A stretch of DNA of 64,000 nucleotides from Cerasicoccus frondis (lineage in GTDB: Bacteria > Verrucomicrobiota > Verrucomicrobiia > Opitutales > Cerasicoccaceae), in contig JAVDPC010000004.1 of assembly GCA_031296915.1 (NCBI GenBank), positions 1-64,000 on the forward strand, in the 5' to 3' direction. Position numbers and translations under genes: made by a program. A model generated the notes under the pieces. The model did not search any database, was not told the origin of the DNA, and saw only the letters and a list, made by a program, of their open reading frames with translations. Shown here piece by piece: positions 10,222 through 17,926 of the stretch (position 1 is the first letter of the stretch; every line of letters starts with the position of its first letter).

Positions 10222-10692
10222 TTAACTGATGGCAGCCTTCACCTCGTCAAACGGCGGCAAGTTATGCGGGTCTTCCGTTACCCAGGAATAAACGATCTTG
10301 CCGTCGGCATCGACTACGAACGCCGCGCGCTTGGCGACGCCCTTGAAGCCGAGCAGGTCTTCGTAAAGCACGTCGTAGCTCTTGGCCACGTCCTTGTTGA
10401 AGTCCGACAAAAGCGGCACGGTGATCGAGTTCGCCTTGGCGAACGCTTCCTGCGAGAACGGGCTGTCCACGGAAATGCCGTAAACCACGGCGTCCAGGCC
10501 AGCATACTCGTCGAGCGCGCTGCTCATGGTGCAAAGCTCATTCTGACAAACGCTGGTGAAGGCCAGCGGAAAGAAAAGAAGTACGGTTTTCTTGGACCCG
10601 TAATTCGCGCTAAGGGTGACGTCCGAAAGGCCGTCTGCGTTTTTAGTCTTCAGCGTGAAATCAGGTGCGGAGGTTCCGGTAGCAAGTGCCAT
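10222..10692 (-). CDS. Peroxiredoxin, AhpE/1-Cys-like redoxin
   Basis: A 156-residue thioredoxin-fold peroxidase. The peroxidatic Cys is Cys49 in FFPLAFTSVCQNELC, preceded by the Thr and Pro of the active site; Cys54 five residues later could resolve it. The spacing FPLAFT is typical of the AhpE subgroup and not of the AhpC found at 21.3 kb. The C-terminal arm is short and has no third Cys. It reduces hydroperoxides in the cytoplasm using an unknown thiol donor. It lies 56 bases upstream of acnA in the same direction. A BCP-type assignment is less likely because of the FPLAFT motif. Confidence 0.9.
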   Translation of the reverse strand: MALATGTSAPDFTLKTKNADGLSDVTLSANYGSKKTVLLFFPLAFTSVCQNELCTMSSALDEYAGLDAVVYGISVDSPFSQEAFAKANSITVPLLSDFNKDVAKSYDVLYEDLLGFKGVAKRAAFVVDADGKIVYSWVTEDPHNLPPFDEVKAAIS

Positions 10693-10791
10693 AGTCTAAG
10701 TATGTTTGGAATGAAGCTCTAAACCAAGTCCTATGCCGCAGCCAAGTCAAGCATTGGCAAGAAACAGTGTGAATGTTGGCCGTCGCTTTTA

Positions 10792-11724
10792 TTACTTAAT
10801 TAAATTCGGCTTCCCGCCTGGTGTCAACACGCCCTGGGCATTTCGCCGCAGCGGGACGCCAGCCACCGGCAAAGGCGCACCCGGCGCTTCCTCCACCGAC
10901 ACGCCAAAAGGCCAGTCCGGCGGACATATCGCGATATACCGGGCAAAGCCGCCCGTGCCGCCCAGCGGCTTCGCGTAGCCAATCGCCACCAGCGCGCCAG
11001 CCTCCGGAACCTGATCGAGGTTCATGACGCCCTCAGCTTGCGCGAAGTTATGATGCATTAGCCAGGCCTCGCCCTCCAGGTCATCCGAGTCGTCAGTGTC
11101 CAGCGGCTCGTGCCCATGGAATAAAATATGCCGCTCCAAATGCAGAAACTTGAGCGCGGGCAAGCTCACCCCCGGAAATGGTTTGTCCGTGAAGTGCTCC
11201 ACGTCGCTCCACTTTTTGTACCAGTCGCTGCGAACCATCACCACGGCGCCCTCGGGGATCAGCCCGTTTTCCTTTTCCCAGTCAATGATGTCATCGATGG
11301 TCAGCTCGTAGCCCGCGTTGTCCTTCAACTGCTCCACAATCGAAATCACCACCAAGGGGCGCACCGCAAAGGTCGGCGGCAAGTCGCTGATCGTCGCGCC
11401 AACGGGATTCCAATGCGCGGGCGGATCTAGCTGCGTGCCGTATTGGTCGCTTGGCAGCACGTAAGCCGTCGCGCGGAAACCCTGCTTGGCAATGGTGAAC
11501 GCCTCCCCCTTTTCGACGTAGCCTGGCATGTCCTTGCCCGCGACGGTGGCGGAAAACGTCGCCTCGCCAAAGCCCGGCCACACGGGTTGCACCGGGGCAA
11601 AGGCATGCGTGAGGTCGACGTATTTGGCAGCCTTGAGGTGCTCCTGGTAGACGTCCCAAAGCGGGTGATCAGCCTGCGCCGAAAGCGCCGACATTGCGAG
11701 TAAGCAGACGGAAATGATTTTCAT
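10792..11724 (-). CDS. Secreted cyclase-family (kynurenine formamidase-like) metal hydrolase
   Basis: About 310 residues from the ATG at 11724, which gives a clean signal peptide (MKIISVCLLAMSALSAQA); a start 13 codons upstream at 11763 would hide it. The rest matches the cyclase family (Pfam PF04199): DLTHAFAPVQPVWPG, GAVVMVRSDW, GVSLPALKFL and HILFHGHEPLDTD. The family metal motif HxGTHxDxPxH reads QYGTQLDPPAH here, so two His positions are Gln while Asp and the last His remain. Related enzymes hydrolyse amides or lactones, for example N-formylkynurenine. With altered ligands the metal and substrate cannot be assigned. A small membrane-protein gene lies 45 bases upstream on the same strand. 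Confidence 0.8.
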   Translation of the reverse strand: MKIISVCLLAMSALSAQADHPLWDVYQEHLKAAKYVDLTHAFAPVQPVWPGFGEATFSATVAGKDMPGYVEKGEAFTIAKQGFRATAYVLPSDQYGTQLDPPAHWNPVGATISDLPPTFAVRPLVVISIVEQLKDNAGYELTIDDIIDWEKENGLIPEGAVVMVRSDWYKKWSDVEHFTDKPFPGVSLPALKFLHLERHILFHGHEPLDTDDSDDLEGEAWLMHHNFAQAEGVMNLDQVPEAGALVAIGYAKPLGGTGGFARYIAICPPDWPFGVSVEEAPGAPLPVAGVPLRRNAQGVLTPGGKPNLIK

Positions 11725-11769
11725 GGCGAGCCATAGATTGCCTGCGTTGCCCGCGTGGCTCAAGCCCGA

Positions 11770-12084
11770 TTACTCAGCCGGGGCCGAGTTCTTCGCTGCA
11801 TCGCCAAACTCCTTGAAATAAGACCGCGTCGCCACCGCAAACAGCGCCATGTAAGCCACCAGCGCCATGCTCTCCTGGAAAATAGCCACATTGATCCACT
11901 CAAAATAAGCCGAGAGATACAGCGAAATCATCCCGAACACAAAGCCGCCCATGATCGCGAAGATGAAATAAAACGACACAAACGCCGCCAATAAATACGG
12001 CGCCACTGCCCACCCCGGCCGCGTCCACCACGCCAACAGCGGGAAGCACGCAACCAGAATCAAGATGATGACCAGCATATCCAT
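11770..12084 (-). CDS. Small three-helix membrane protein, unknown function
   Basis: A 104-residue protein with three hydrophobic stretches (about residues 2-19, 28-52 and 68-88) and a polar C-terminal tail ending FGDAAKNSAPAE. There is an early Trp-Trp-Thr-Arg-Pro-Gly turn. I do not recognise a family. It is 45 bases upstream of the secreted cyclase-family gene and in the same direction, so the two probably share a transcript. Hydrophobic codon pattern and the absence of stops support a real gene. Confidence 0.7.
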   Translation of the reverse strand: MDMLVIILILVACFPLLAWWTRPGWAVAPYLLAAFVSFYFIFAIMGGFVFGMISLYLSAYFEWINVAIFQESMALVAYMALFAVATRSYFKEFGDAAKNSAPAE

Positions 12085-12775
12085 TGGCCGGGGATGCTAC
12101 GTGGCCTAAACCCAAAACCGCAAGCCTTCTAAGGCGTGTTCGAAAATGCAAAAAAGCGATTTCAAAAGGTGGAGCCCGGTGTCCCTACCGGGCTTGTTTC
12201 ATCCAGCGGGTTGACGGAGAGGCAATAGCAAGCCCGGTAGGGACACCGGGCTCCACCTGTTCGAACAGAACCTAGCGAGCGCCTGCGAACTTCATTGCCT
12301 AACCAAGGCGACGCCCAAAGTAGTTGGCGACAGCTTCCCCACAAAGATCAATGCTCTCTCAAGAGCCCCCCACAGGCGCGCTTCGCAGGATAAACGACCA
12401 ACCTGCGAAGCACTTAGCTTGCGCGCCTCTGAAATCGGGAGAAAGAAACCTGCTGCCGTACGCGTACCAACACCATGCACAGACGGCAGTGGATGTAGTA
12501 TGCGGATGGCAACAGGATCTTTTTCATAGCCTCAGTAATGGATGAATGCGGGTGTAGAAAACTAATTCCAGGCCAGGAATGCAAATTACATAAGCCCTTA
12601 AATTTTATGGGCCGTAGCCCCAACATTAGGAAGCCTCTGAAAATGAGCGCAGACCCACGCCACGAATCCGCACGAAAATCCGCCAATACAAATTCTCCCA
12701 GAGGGTGTCACAACATTTGCCCTTGTCCATCGGCGGCGAATCCGCCTTAAATCCTCAGCTTTCCAAGTAAATCCC
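12085..12775. other. Intergenic region with palindromic repeats
   Basis: No protein gene is supported in these 690 bases. They hold a 30-bp perfect inverted repeat (12167-12258), then a smaller hairpin around 12380-12425 formed by CTTCGCAGG and CCTGCGAAG with outer arms GGCGCG and CGCGCC. The tyrS leader follows; GGCGGCGAATCCGCC near 12730 could form a short hairpin. An sRNA cannot be excluded. Confidence 0.6.
12135..12262. repeat. Dispersed palindromic repeat, copy 1
   Basis: Arms at 12167-12196 and 12229-12258 are perfect complements of 30 bases (core GGAGCCCGGTGTCCC) around a 32-base loop. The left flank GTGTTCGAAAATGCAAAAAAGC is also found, inverted and slightly diverged, beside the second copy at 16661-16836. 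Presence of arms plus flanks in two places shows a mobile or amplified unit, not a simple terminator. Confidence 0.85.
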
Positions 12776-13954
12776 ATGAGCCGACTCGACATCATTACCC
12801 AGAACATCGACACCATCATTGGCGCAGACGAGCTGATGGACCGCATCCGCAAGGGCAAAAAGCTCCGCATCAAGCTCGGCGTCGACCCCACCCGCCCCGA
12901 CCTCACCTTCGGACACCTCGTCGTCTTCAATAAGATGAAGCAGTTTCAGGACATGGGCCACGACTGCATCCTCCTCATCGGCGACTACACCGCCACCATC
13001 GGCGACCCCTCTGGACGCTCCGACACCCGCCCGGTCCTGACCGAGGACGAGGTCCGCGCCAACGCCGAAACCTACCTCGAACAAGCCTTCAAGATCCTCG
13101 ACGAGGAGCGCACCATCGTCCGCTACAACAGCGAGTGGTTCGGCCAAATGTCCTTCGGCGACACGCTCAACCTCGCCCGCAAGATGACCGTGGCCCGCAT
13201 GCTTGAGCGCGACGACTTCTCCAAGCGACACGCCAGCAACAGCCCAATTTCCATTGTCGAGTTCCTCTACCCGCTCGTGCAGGGCTACGACTCCGTCATG
13301 CTCGAAAGCGACGTCGAGCTCGGCGGCACCGACCAACTCTTCAACATGCTCGTAGGCCGCCAGCTCCAGAAAGACGCCGGGCAGCCCGAGCAGGCGGTCA
13401 TCACCATGCCGCTCCTCGTCGGCCTCGACGGCGTCAAAAAAATGTCCAAGAGCTACGACAACTACATTTCCTTCAACCACTCGGCCAAGGATATGTTTGG
13501 CCGCATCATGTCCATCAGCGACGAGACGATGTGGGACTACTACCGCCTGCTCCTCCTCATGGACGAAGATCGCATCGAGCACCACAAGAACGACCACCCG
13601 ATGGTCGCCAAGAAGCACTTGGCCTCGTCCATGGTCGCCATGTTCTACTCGCTGCAGGAAGCCAAGCATGAGCTTGAGCAATTTGAGCAGGTATTCGCCA
13701 AAAAAGAGCGCCCCGACGACATGCCCGAGTTTTCCTGGTCCCAGCTCGCGGGCGACGAGCCCAGCTACGGCCTGATCAACCTCATGATGGCCACGGACTT
13801 TTTCCCGAGCAAAAAGGAAATCCGCCGCCTCATCGAGCAGGGCGGAGTCAAGGTCAACGACGAAGCCATCAACGACCCGACCTACTCCTTGGAAAAGCCC
13901 GCAGGCGAGCTCGTCATCCAAGCCGGCAAGCGCAAATTCTTCAAGGTCGCTTAA
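12776..13954 (+). CDS. tyrS: Tyrosine--tRNA ligase
   Basis: A 392-residue class I aminoacyl-tRNA synthetase that charges tRNA-Tyr. The HIGH-like box is PDLTFGHLVVF, tyrosine recognition is in LGGTDQLFNML, and the second signature is the canonical KMSKSYDNYI. The C-terminal 65 residues form an S4 RNA-binding domain (SKKEIRRLIEQGGVKVNDE). Length and the intact KMSKS box fit the TyrZ-type enzyme. No Shine-Dalgarno sequence is seen before the ATG, which is true of many genes here. It is a single-gene unit; the sequences after it are GC-rich repeats. Confidence 0.97.
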   Translation: MSRLDIITQNIDTIIGADELMDRIRKGKKLRIKLGVDPTRPDLTFGHLVVFNKMKQFQDMGHDCILLIGDYTATIGDPSGRSDTRPVLTEDEVRANAETYLEQAFKILDEERTIVRYNSEWFGQMSFGDTLNLARKMTVARMLERDDFSKRHASNSPISIVEFLYPLVQGYDSVMLESDVELGGTDQLFNMLVGRQLQKDAGQPEQAVITMPLLVGLDGVKKMSKSYDNYISFNHSAKDMFGRIMSISDETMWDYYRLLLLMDEDRIEHHKNDHPMVAKKHLASSMVAMFYSLQEAKHELEQFEQVFAKKERPDDMPEFSWSQLAGDEPSYGLINLMMATDFFPSKKEIRRLIEQGGVKVNDEAINDPTYSLEKPAGELVIQAGKRKFFKVA

Positions 13955-13973
13955 CCTGCGTTCCACTAGACCA

Positions 13974-14043
13974 GTAGCATAGGCGTCCCGCCTGTGCCCG
14001 ACTCAACCTAACCGATCCACGCAGAGGCGTCCCGCCTGTGCTT
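13974..14043. repeat. Two direct copies of a GGCGTCCCGCCTG repeat
   Basis: AGGCGTCCCGCCTGTGC occurs at about 13981 and again at about 14025, directly after tyrS. Each copy is itself a small palindrome (GGCG..CGCC). A related pair in inverted orientation lies at 48589-48656. These units are typical of verrucomicrobial intergenic repeats and may serve as the tyrS terminator. Confidence 0.75.
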
Positions 14044-14056
14044 CGGAATGCGCGCG

Positions 14057-14284
14057 TCAATCAACCAGTTGGTCCTCATCCAACCCGGCGATGATCTCGC
14101 GCGCCGTCTCGGCGTCCTCCTCGTTAAAGACGCAGATATTCGGGTACATGACGGGAATGGGAATTTCCGTAGTCATCGTGATGGAGTTCCAGTTGCGCAC
14201 CATCGTCGGAATGCCTGCGCTCTCCAGCATACTGTTATACAGACCGACGCGGGCGGAGCTCATATCGCGAAAAACCTCGATCAT
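14057..14284 (-). CDS. DUF2007-type small protein
   Basis: About 75 residues from the ATG at 14284 (MIEVFRDMSSARVGLYNSML); a longer form from 14332 adds 16 unlikely residues. The pattern of a first strand, a helix with ESAGIPTMVRN, a strand ending YPNICVFNEED and a last helix AETAREIIAGL matches DUF2007, the 'putative signal transducing protein' family with a PII-like fold. The function of this family is not known. It is convergent with tyrS and followed upstream by a large hairpin repeat. Confidence 0.8.
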   Translation of the reverse strand: MIEVFRDMSSARVGLYNSMLESAGIPTMVRNWNSITMTTEIPIPVMYPNICVFNEEDAETAREIIAGLDEDQLVD

Positions 14285-14349
14285 TCTGTATCCAAGGATG
14301 CCGCAAAACGAGCCAATGTCAATCCGCCCCACGTTAAAACCATACGCTG

Positions 14350-14562
14350 TTTTTCAACCACGAAGGACACGAAATACCGAAGCCACCGAGACGTTAAGAT
14401 CTCACGCGAAGACGCGAAGGCGCGAAGGTTGCCCTATTAAAATTTGCTGCTTCAATATGCTTCGTTCGGGAGCTTTGCGTCTTTGCGTCTTTGCGTCTTT
14501 GCGTGAGTCTCAAACAAGTGCCCCACAGCCTTCGTGTATTTCGTGTCCTTCGTGGTTGAAAA
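14350..14562. repeat. Large palindromic repeat with GCG-rich inner arms
   Basis: Outer arms at about 14350-14382 and 14530-14562 are near-perfect complements (TTCAACCACGAAGGACACG at one end). Inside them, CTCACGCGAAGACGCGAAGG pairs with a stretch of repeated CTTTGCGT units at 14473-14507. The four-fold CTTTGCGT repeat is itself a short tandem array. This is a well-formed cruciform-capable element of the kind scattered in Verrucomicrobia; no coding sense is seen. Confidence 0.85.
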
Positions 14563-15167
14563 GCAGCGCCTCGGCGGCGTCTCCCCCCAAGCAAATCCTT
14601 CCACAAAAAAACTTCTCATTTGTTCACTTTTATCTTGTTCACTAAATGAAAATGTGAATACTGTATTTTCAACTCTGTAACCGCCATCCCTACCACCATG
14701 AAAAAGACCCTCTCACCCTATCCACTTTAGCGAACCGGAGGCGCGCCTAGCCGCGTTGCCTCCTGAAGACTGCTTGCGATTGCGCGCAACGCTGGACCCG
14801 CTTACCGGGCACATTTGCCGAGTACGGGCGACTTTGCCCCCCTCCTCCCCCCGGCAACGCCCCAGGGTTTAAACTTGGGCTTCCCACGCCAGCCTTGCCT
14901 CGATCTATGCCAGCTCGCCGTCACGCTCCTTAAGATTCCAGCGTCGATTAATATACTATTCGCTGCCCCTGCTCCTTACCTGCGCCCATCCGGCGACGGG
15001 CCAGGAACGCCGTTCTTTGCCAGCTGCCCATCCACAAGCTCCCCCCCCTCCCCCTGCTGCTCGAGTGATTTCGGGCGGGCGTTTCCGTTAAGAAAAAGTG
15101 AAGGATACAAACCCTGCGGAAAAATCTTCCGTCTGGATCGTAAGCTGCTTTGATTAAAGGACTTCGC
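14563..15167. other. Gene-free region with a conserved structured segment
   Basis: No supported protein gene. A segment at about 14908-15095 resembles 48990-49180: both contain ATGCCAGC, TTAAG followed by a TCC step, CCGGCGA, CGTTCTTTG and then a C-rich run ending in a TTCGGGCGGGCG / TTGGGGCGAGCG type block. The two share order and spacing, so they look like two copies of one element. Its nature is unknown. AAAGGA just before 15168 is the ribosome site of the next gene. Confidence 0.45.
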
Positions 15168-16127
15168 GTGATTGCCCAACTACTCAACAATCCATGGTAT
15201 TTGCTCAGCCTGTTCCTGGTCGCTTCGGTCCTGATGATCTGGCGGCTGGAAGAGCTGTCCAATGGCGGGATGGAGGGCACCGTGCTGGGCAACCTCGTGA
15301 TGCCCTACCTGTCCGGCCTGGGTAACCTGTTTTTCGTCGTCGTCATCCTGCGCACGCATCAGCCCGGCGAGGAAGTCATGACGAACTGCCTGGTCAATAA
15401 CGCGACAAACCTGACGCTCTTGCTTGGGCTGCCCGCCGTCATCTGGGGGCTCAATCTGAGCCCCAAAGGCAAGGCCAAGAAAGCCAAGCAACAGGCCGAG
15501 CTCCACCGGCTCGCCCTCCTGCTCACGCTGATGGCCATCTTCTTCTTTGGCGGCATCACCTGGGCGCTCGGCAAGGACGGCGTGCTCGACTTTGGCGACG
15601 GCCTCGCGCTGATCGGCCTGTTTTTCCTGTGGCAGCTTTTTCATGTCTATGAAGTGCTCAAGGAAAACGTCCGCAGCTCCAACCGGTTCAACCCCTGGCT
15701 CATCGTCGAGCTGACCCTCCTCACCCTGGGCGGCTACGGCCTGCTGTTCAGCATCACCGGGCTCGTCAACTGGCTTTCCTCGATCGACACGGGCTTCATT
15801 AGCCGTGAAAACCTCGGCCTACTCACCGGCCTGCTCATGGCCTTGCCCAATGCGCTGCTCGCCATTTTCTATGGCGCACGGCAGGAAGCGGACGTTGTCT
15901 ACAGCGCGCAGGCGGGCGACGCCCACGTGTGCATCCCGCTTTGCGTGGGGCTTTACGCCATCGTCTCCCCCCTCCGGCTGCCGGACAACTTCACGCCCGC
16001 CATCCTGATGATCGCTGGCGTGGCGGCCTTCCACGTAATCAGCCTCGCGCTGTTCCGGCGGCTGCATCGCGTCAGCGGCGGCCTGCTCATTGTGCTCTAC
16101 GGCGTGTTCCTTTATTGGAGCGCCTGA
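15168..16127 (+). CDS. Multi-pass membrane protein resembling a Na+/Ca2+ exchanger (CaCA-like)
   Basis: About 319 residues and roughly ten membrane helices. I choose the GTG at 15168, since AAAGGA lies six bases before it; a TTG at 15150 adds six residues. Two halves show a repeat: VLGNLVMPYLSGLGNLFFVVVI with TNCLVNNATNLTLLLGLPAVI, and GLLMALPNALLAIFYG with HVCIPLCVGLYAI. This matches the layout of alpha repeats of cation/Ca2+ exchangers. The family Glu in GTSLPE is missing: the positions read SGLGN and ALPNA. Ion coupling is therefore uncertain. An SRPBCC gene follows closely. Confidence 0.6.
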   Translation: MIAQLLNNPWYLLSLFLVASVLMIWRLEELSNGGMEGTVLGNLVMPYLSGLGNLFFVVVILRTHQPGEEVMTNCLVNNATNLTLLLGLPAVIWGLNLSPKGKAKKAKQQAELHRLALLLTLMAIFFFGGITWALGKDGVLDFGDGLALIGLFFLWQLFHVYEVLKENVRSSNRFNPWLIVELTLLTLGGYGLLFSITGLVNWLSSIDTGFISRENLGLLTGLLMALPNALLAIFYGARQEADVVYSAQAGDAHVCIPLCVGLYAIVSPLRLPDNFTPAILMIAGVAAFHVISLALFRRLHRVSGGLLIVLYGVFLYWSA

Positions 16128-16162
16128 CTTGCAAAAACGCCGCGCCTGACTTGGCTTGCGGC

Positions 16163-16633
16163 GTGTGGCACTCGATTCGAACTGAGCTGAAGCTGGACCT
16201 GCCAAGGGACGAGGTCTTCGCGTTTTTCGCCCAGGCGGAAAACCTGGAAAAGATCACCCCGCGCGAGCTGGGCTTCCGCATCCTCTCCCCCCTCCCCATC
16301 CAAATGCGACAGGACGTGGAGATCGATTACCGCATTCGCCTCCACGGCCTCCCCCTGCGCTGGCGCACGTTGATCCCCGTCTGGAATCCGCCCTACGAGT
16401 TCGTCGACGAGCAAATCAAAGGCCCCTACAAAACGTGGATTCACCGCCACACCTTTGAGGAGCTCGGCCCGCAGCAAACCAACATCATTGACTACGTGCG
16501 CTACGAACTGCCGTTCACGCCACTGGGCGATCTGGCCTTCCCCCTGATTCGCCACCAAGTGGAAAGCATCTTCCGCCACCGCAACGCCGTCATCCCCCAA
16601 CTGTTGGTTCAGCAGCGAGCGACTACAAAATAG
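16163..16633 (+). CDS. SRPBCC (START-like) ligand-binding protein
   Basis: About 156 residues with a GTG start at 16163, chosen because the START fold begins at once (HSIRTELKLDLPRDEVFAFF). The family pattern continues with AENLEKITPRELGFRIL, WRTLIPVWNPPYEFVDEQ, the typical GPYKTWIHRHTFEEL and YVRYELPFTPLGDLAF. Members bind hydrophobic ligands or act as cyclases; the ligand is unknown. The gene begins 35 bases after the exchanger-like gene and is probably co-transcribed with it. A TTG at 16151 is another possible start. Confidence 0.85.
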   Translation: MWHSIRTELKLDLPRDEVFAFFAQAENLEKITPRELGFRILSPLPIQMRQDVEIDYRIRLHGLPLRWRTLIPVWNPPYEFVDEQIKGPYKTWIHRHTFEELGPQQTNIIDYVRYELPFTPLGDLAFPLIRHQVESIFRHRNAVIPQLLVQQRATTK

Positions 16634-16935
16634 GCGAACCACTGCCCCCCCCTAGCGTCTGTTCAAAAGGTGGAGCCCGGTGTCTCCACCAGGCAAAGCA
16701 GTGCTTCTCAGGAAAAGGCGCCGTGGATCGTCTCGACCCACAGCTTCGTTGGCAATGTAGGGCTCATCAGGATGAAACAAGACACAAGGGACACTGGGCT
16801 CCACCTTTTGAAATAGCTTTTTGCATTTTGAAAACACTACCTAGGGTATTAATTACCGCCGCAGCCGTATGATGAGCCGTCTACACGCTTGACCCCGCCC
16901 CCGCAGAAAATTATTCTTCACGCAAATTTCTATCC
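16634..16935. repeat. Dispersed palindromic repeat, copy 2, and flanks
   Basis: The arms lie at 16661-16684 and 16790-16812 (GTGGAGCCCGGTGTC and its complement with one change). The right flank, GCATTTTGAAAACAC near 16823-16837, corresponds to the left flank of copy 1 at 12135 in inverted orientation. The loop is about 105 bases, longer and different from copy 1. No gene is supported here. Confidence 0.75.
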
Positions 16936-17841
16936 GTGGAACTACTATTACAACGCACTGCTGCTAAACGGATCACCTGGCTTTTGGGCTTGGCTTTGGT
17001 CCTATTCTCCTTCGCCTGGGCGCAAAACATGGCGCCTATGCCAACTGCCGCGTCGGTCAACGCCGGGATGAAGCCCGCCGTCGCACTTGTCGCCCGCGTC
17101 ACGGGCAACGCCACCTTCACCGACTACGCCAAAGGCGAGGAAGGCCGCATCGAGCCCAAGATGAAGTTCAAGCAAGGCGTCACGATCAACACCGCCGCCG
17201 ATGCGACCGTGGTGCTCCTGTTTTCCAATGGTTCCACGCTCACGATTCAGCCAAGCTCCACGCTCTCCATTGAGCAATACCTGCAGGCGCCCATCCCCGA
17301 AGGCTCCCCCTCCCTCGACGCTCTCGAAAAGGAACCCAGCACCTCCAAGACCAAGCTCCGCCTGCTCGAAGGCGACATCATCGGCTCGGTGAAAAAGCTC
17401 AACACCGAGGAAGGCTCCAGTTACGAGGTGGACTCCCCCATCGGCACCGCTGGCATCCGCGGCACCAACTTCTCCTTTAGCACGAAAGTGCGCGGCGTCG
17501 CGACGCCATCTGGCCGCTTCGGCATTTCCGTGGGTCGCGGCATCTTCATTCCACTGGCCAACGAGCAGCAAGTCGTTGACGCAATGGAGCAGGTCAGCTT
17601 TACCGGCACGCTCAACGCCGACGGCTCGGTAACGATCACTAGCTTCCAAACCGGCGCCATGTCCGAGGCCGAAGCCCTGGCGATCAACGTCCCCGCCCGA
17701 GCCGCCCAGGCCCTCCTCAAGGGCGTGGACTTCAGCTCATTCAGCGACGACGGCGCACAGGGCGGCAATACCCGCCGCGGACCAATCACTCCGCCGCCGA
17801 CCCAACCCGAAGTCACGCCAGACCAAGGCGTCCGGGATTAA
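16936..17841 (+). CDS. Exported FecR-domain protein
   Basis: A 301-residue protein with a GTG start and an N-terminal signal segment (ITWLLGLALVLFSFAWAQ). Residues about 60-190 form a FecR domain: a strand-rich region with TVVLLFSNGSTLTIQPSSTLSIEQY and the hallmark SPIGTAGIRGTNFSF. The C-terminus is low-complexity and proline-rich (TPPPTQPEVTPDQGVRD). FecR domains usually sit in anti-sigma regulators or in surface proteins; no sigma factor is near, and the export signal favours the surface type. It is a monocistronic gene upstream of metX. Confidence 0.85.
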   Translation: MELLLQRTAAKRITWLLGLALVLFSFAWAQNMAPMPTAASVNAGMKPAVALVARVTGNATFTDYAKGEEGRIEPKMKFKQGVTINTAADATVVLLFSNGSTLTIQPSSTLSIEQYLQAPIPEGSPSLDALEKEPSTSKTKLRLLEGDIIGSVKKLNTEEGSSYEVDSPIGTAGIRGTNFSFSTKVRGVATPSGRFGISVGRGIFIPLANEQQVVDAMEQVSFTGTLNADGSVTITSFQTGAMSEAEALAINVPARAAQALLKGVDFSSFSDDGAQGGNTRRGPITPPPTQPEVTPDQGVRD

Positions 17842-17926
17842 CGCAGCCCCATTGCCCGCCTCTTCGTTTCGCCTTGGGTGAATTGAACTTGCGCCGCAGC
17901 GTCCGTGGTTAAACAGTCCTGCTTGC

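Noticed and set aside
12264..12775. Short protein genes in the tyrS upstream region
   Set aside because: Reading frames here fall in palindromes, lack family resemblance and overlap on both strands.
17842..17926. SAM-II-like riboswitch upstream of metX
   Set aside because: GGTGAATTGA and GTTAAAC recall the SAM-II consensus, but the flanking bases do not form its first stem, so the match is probably chance.
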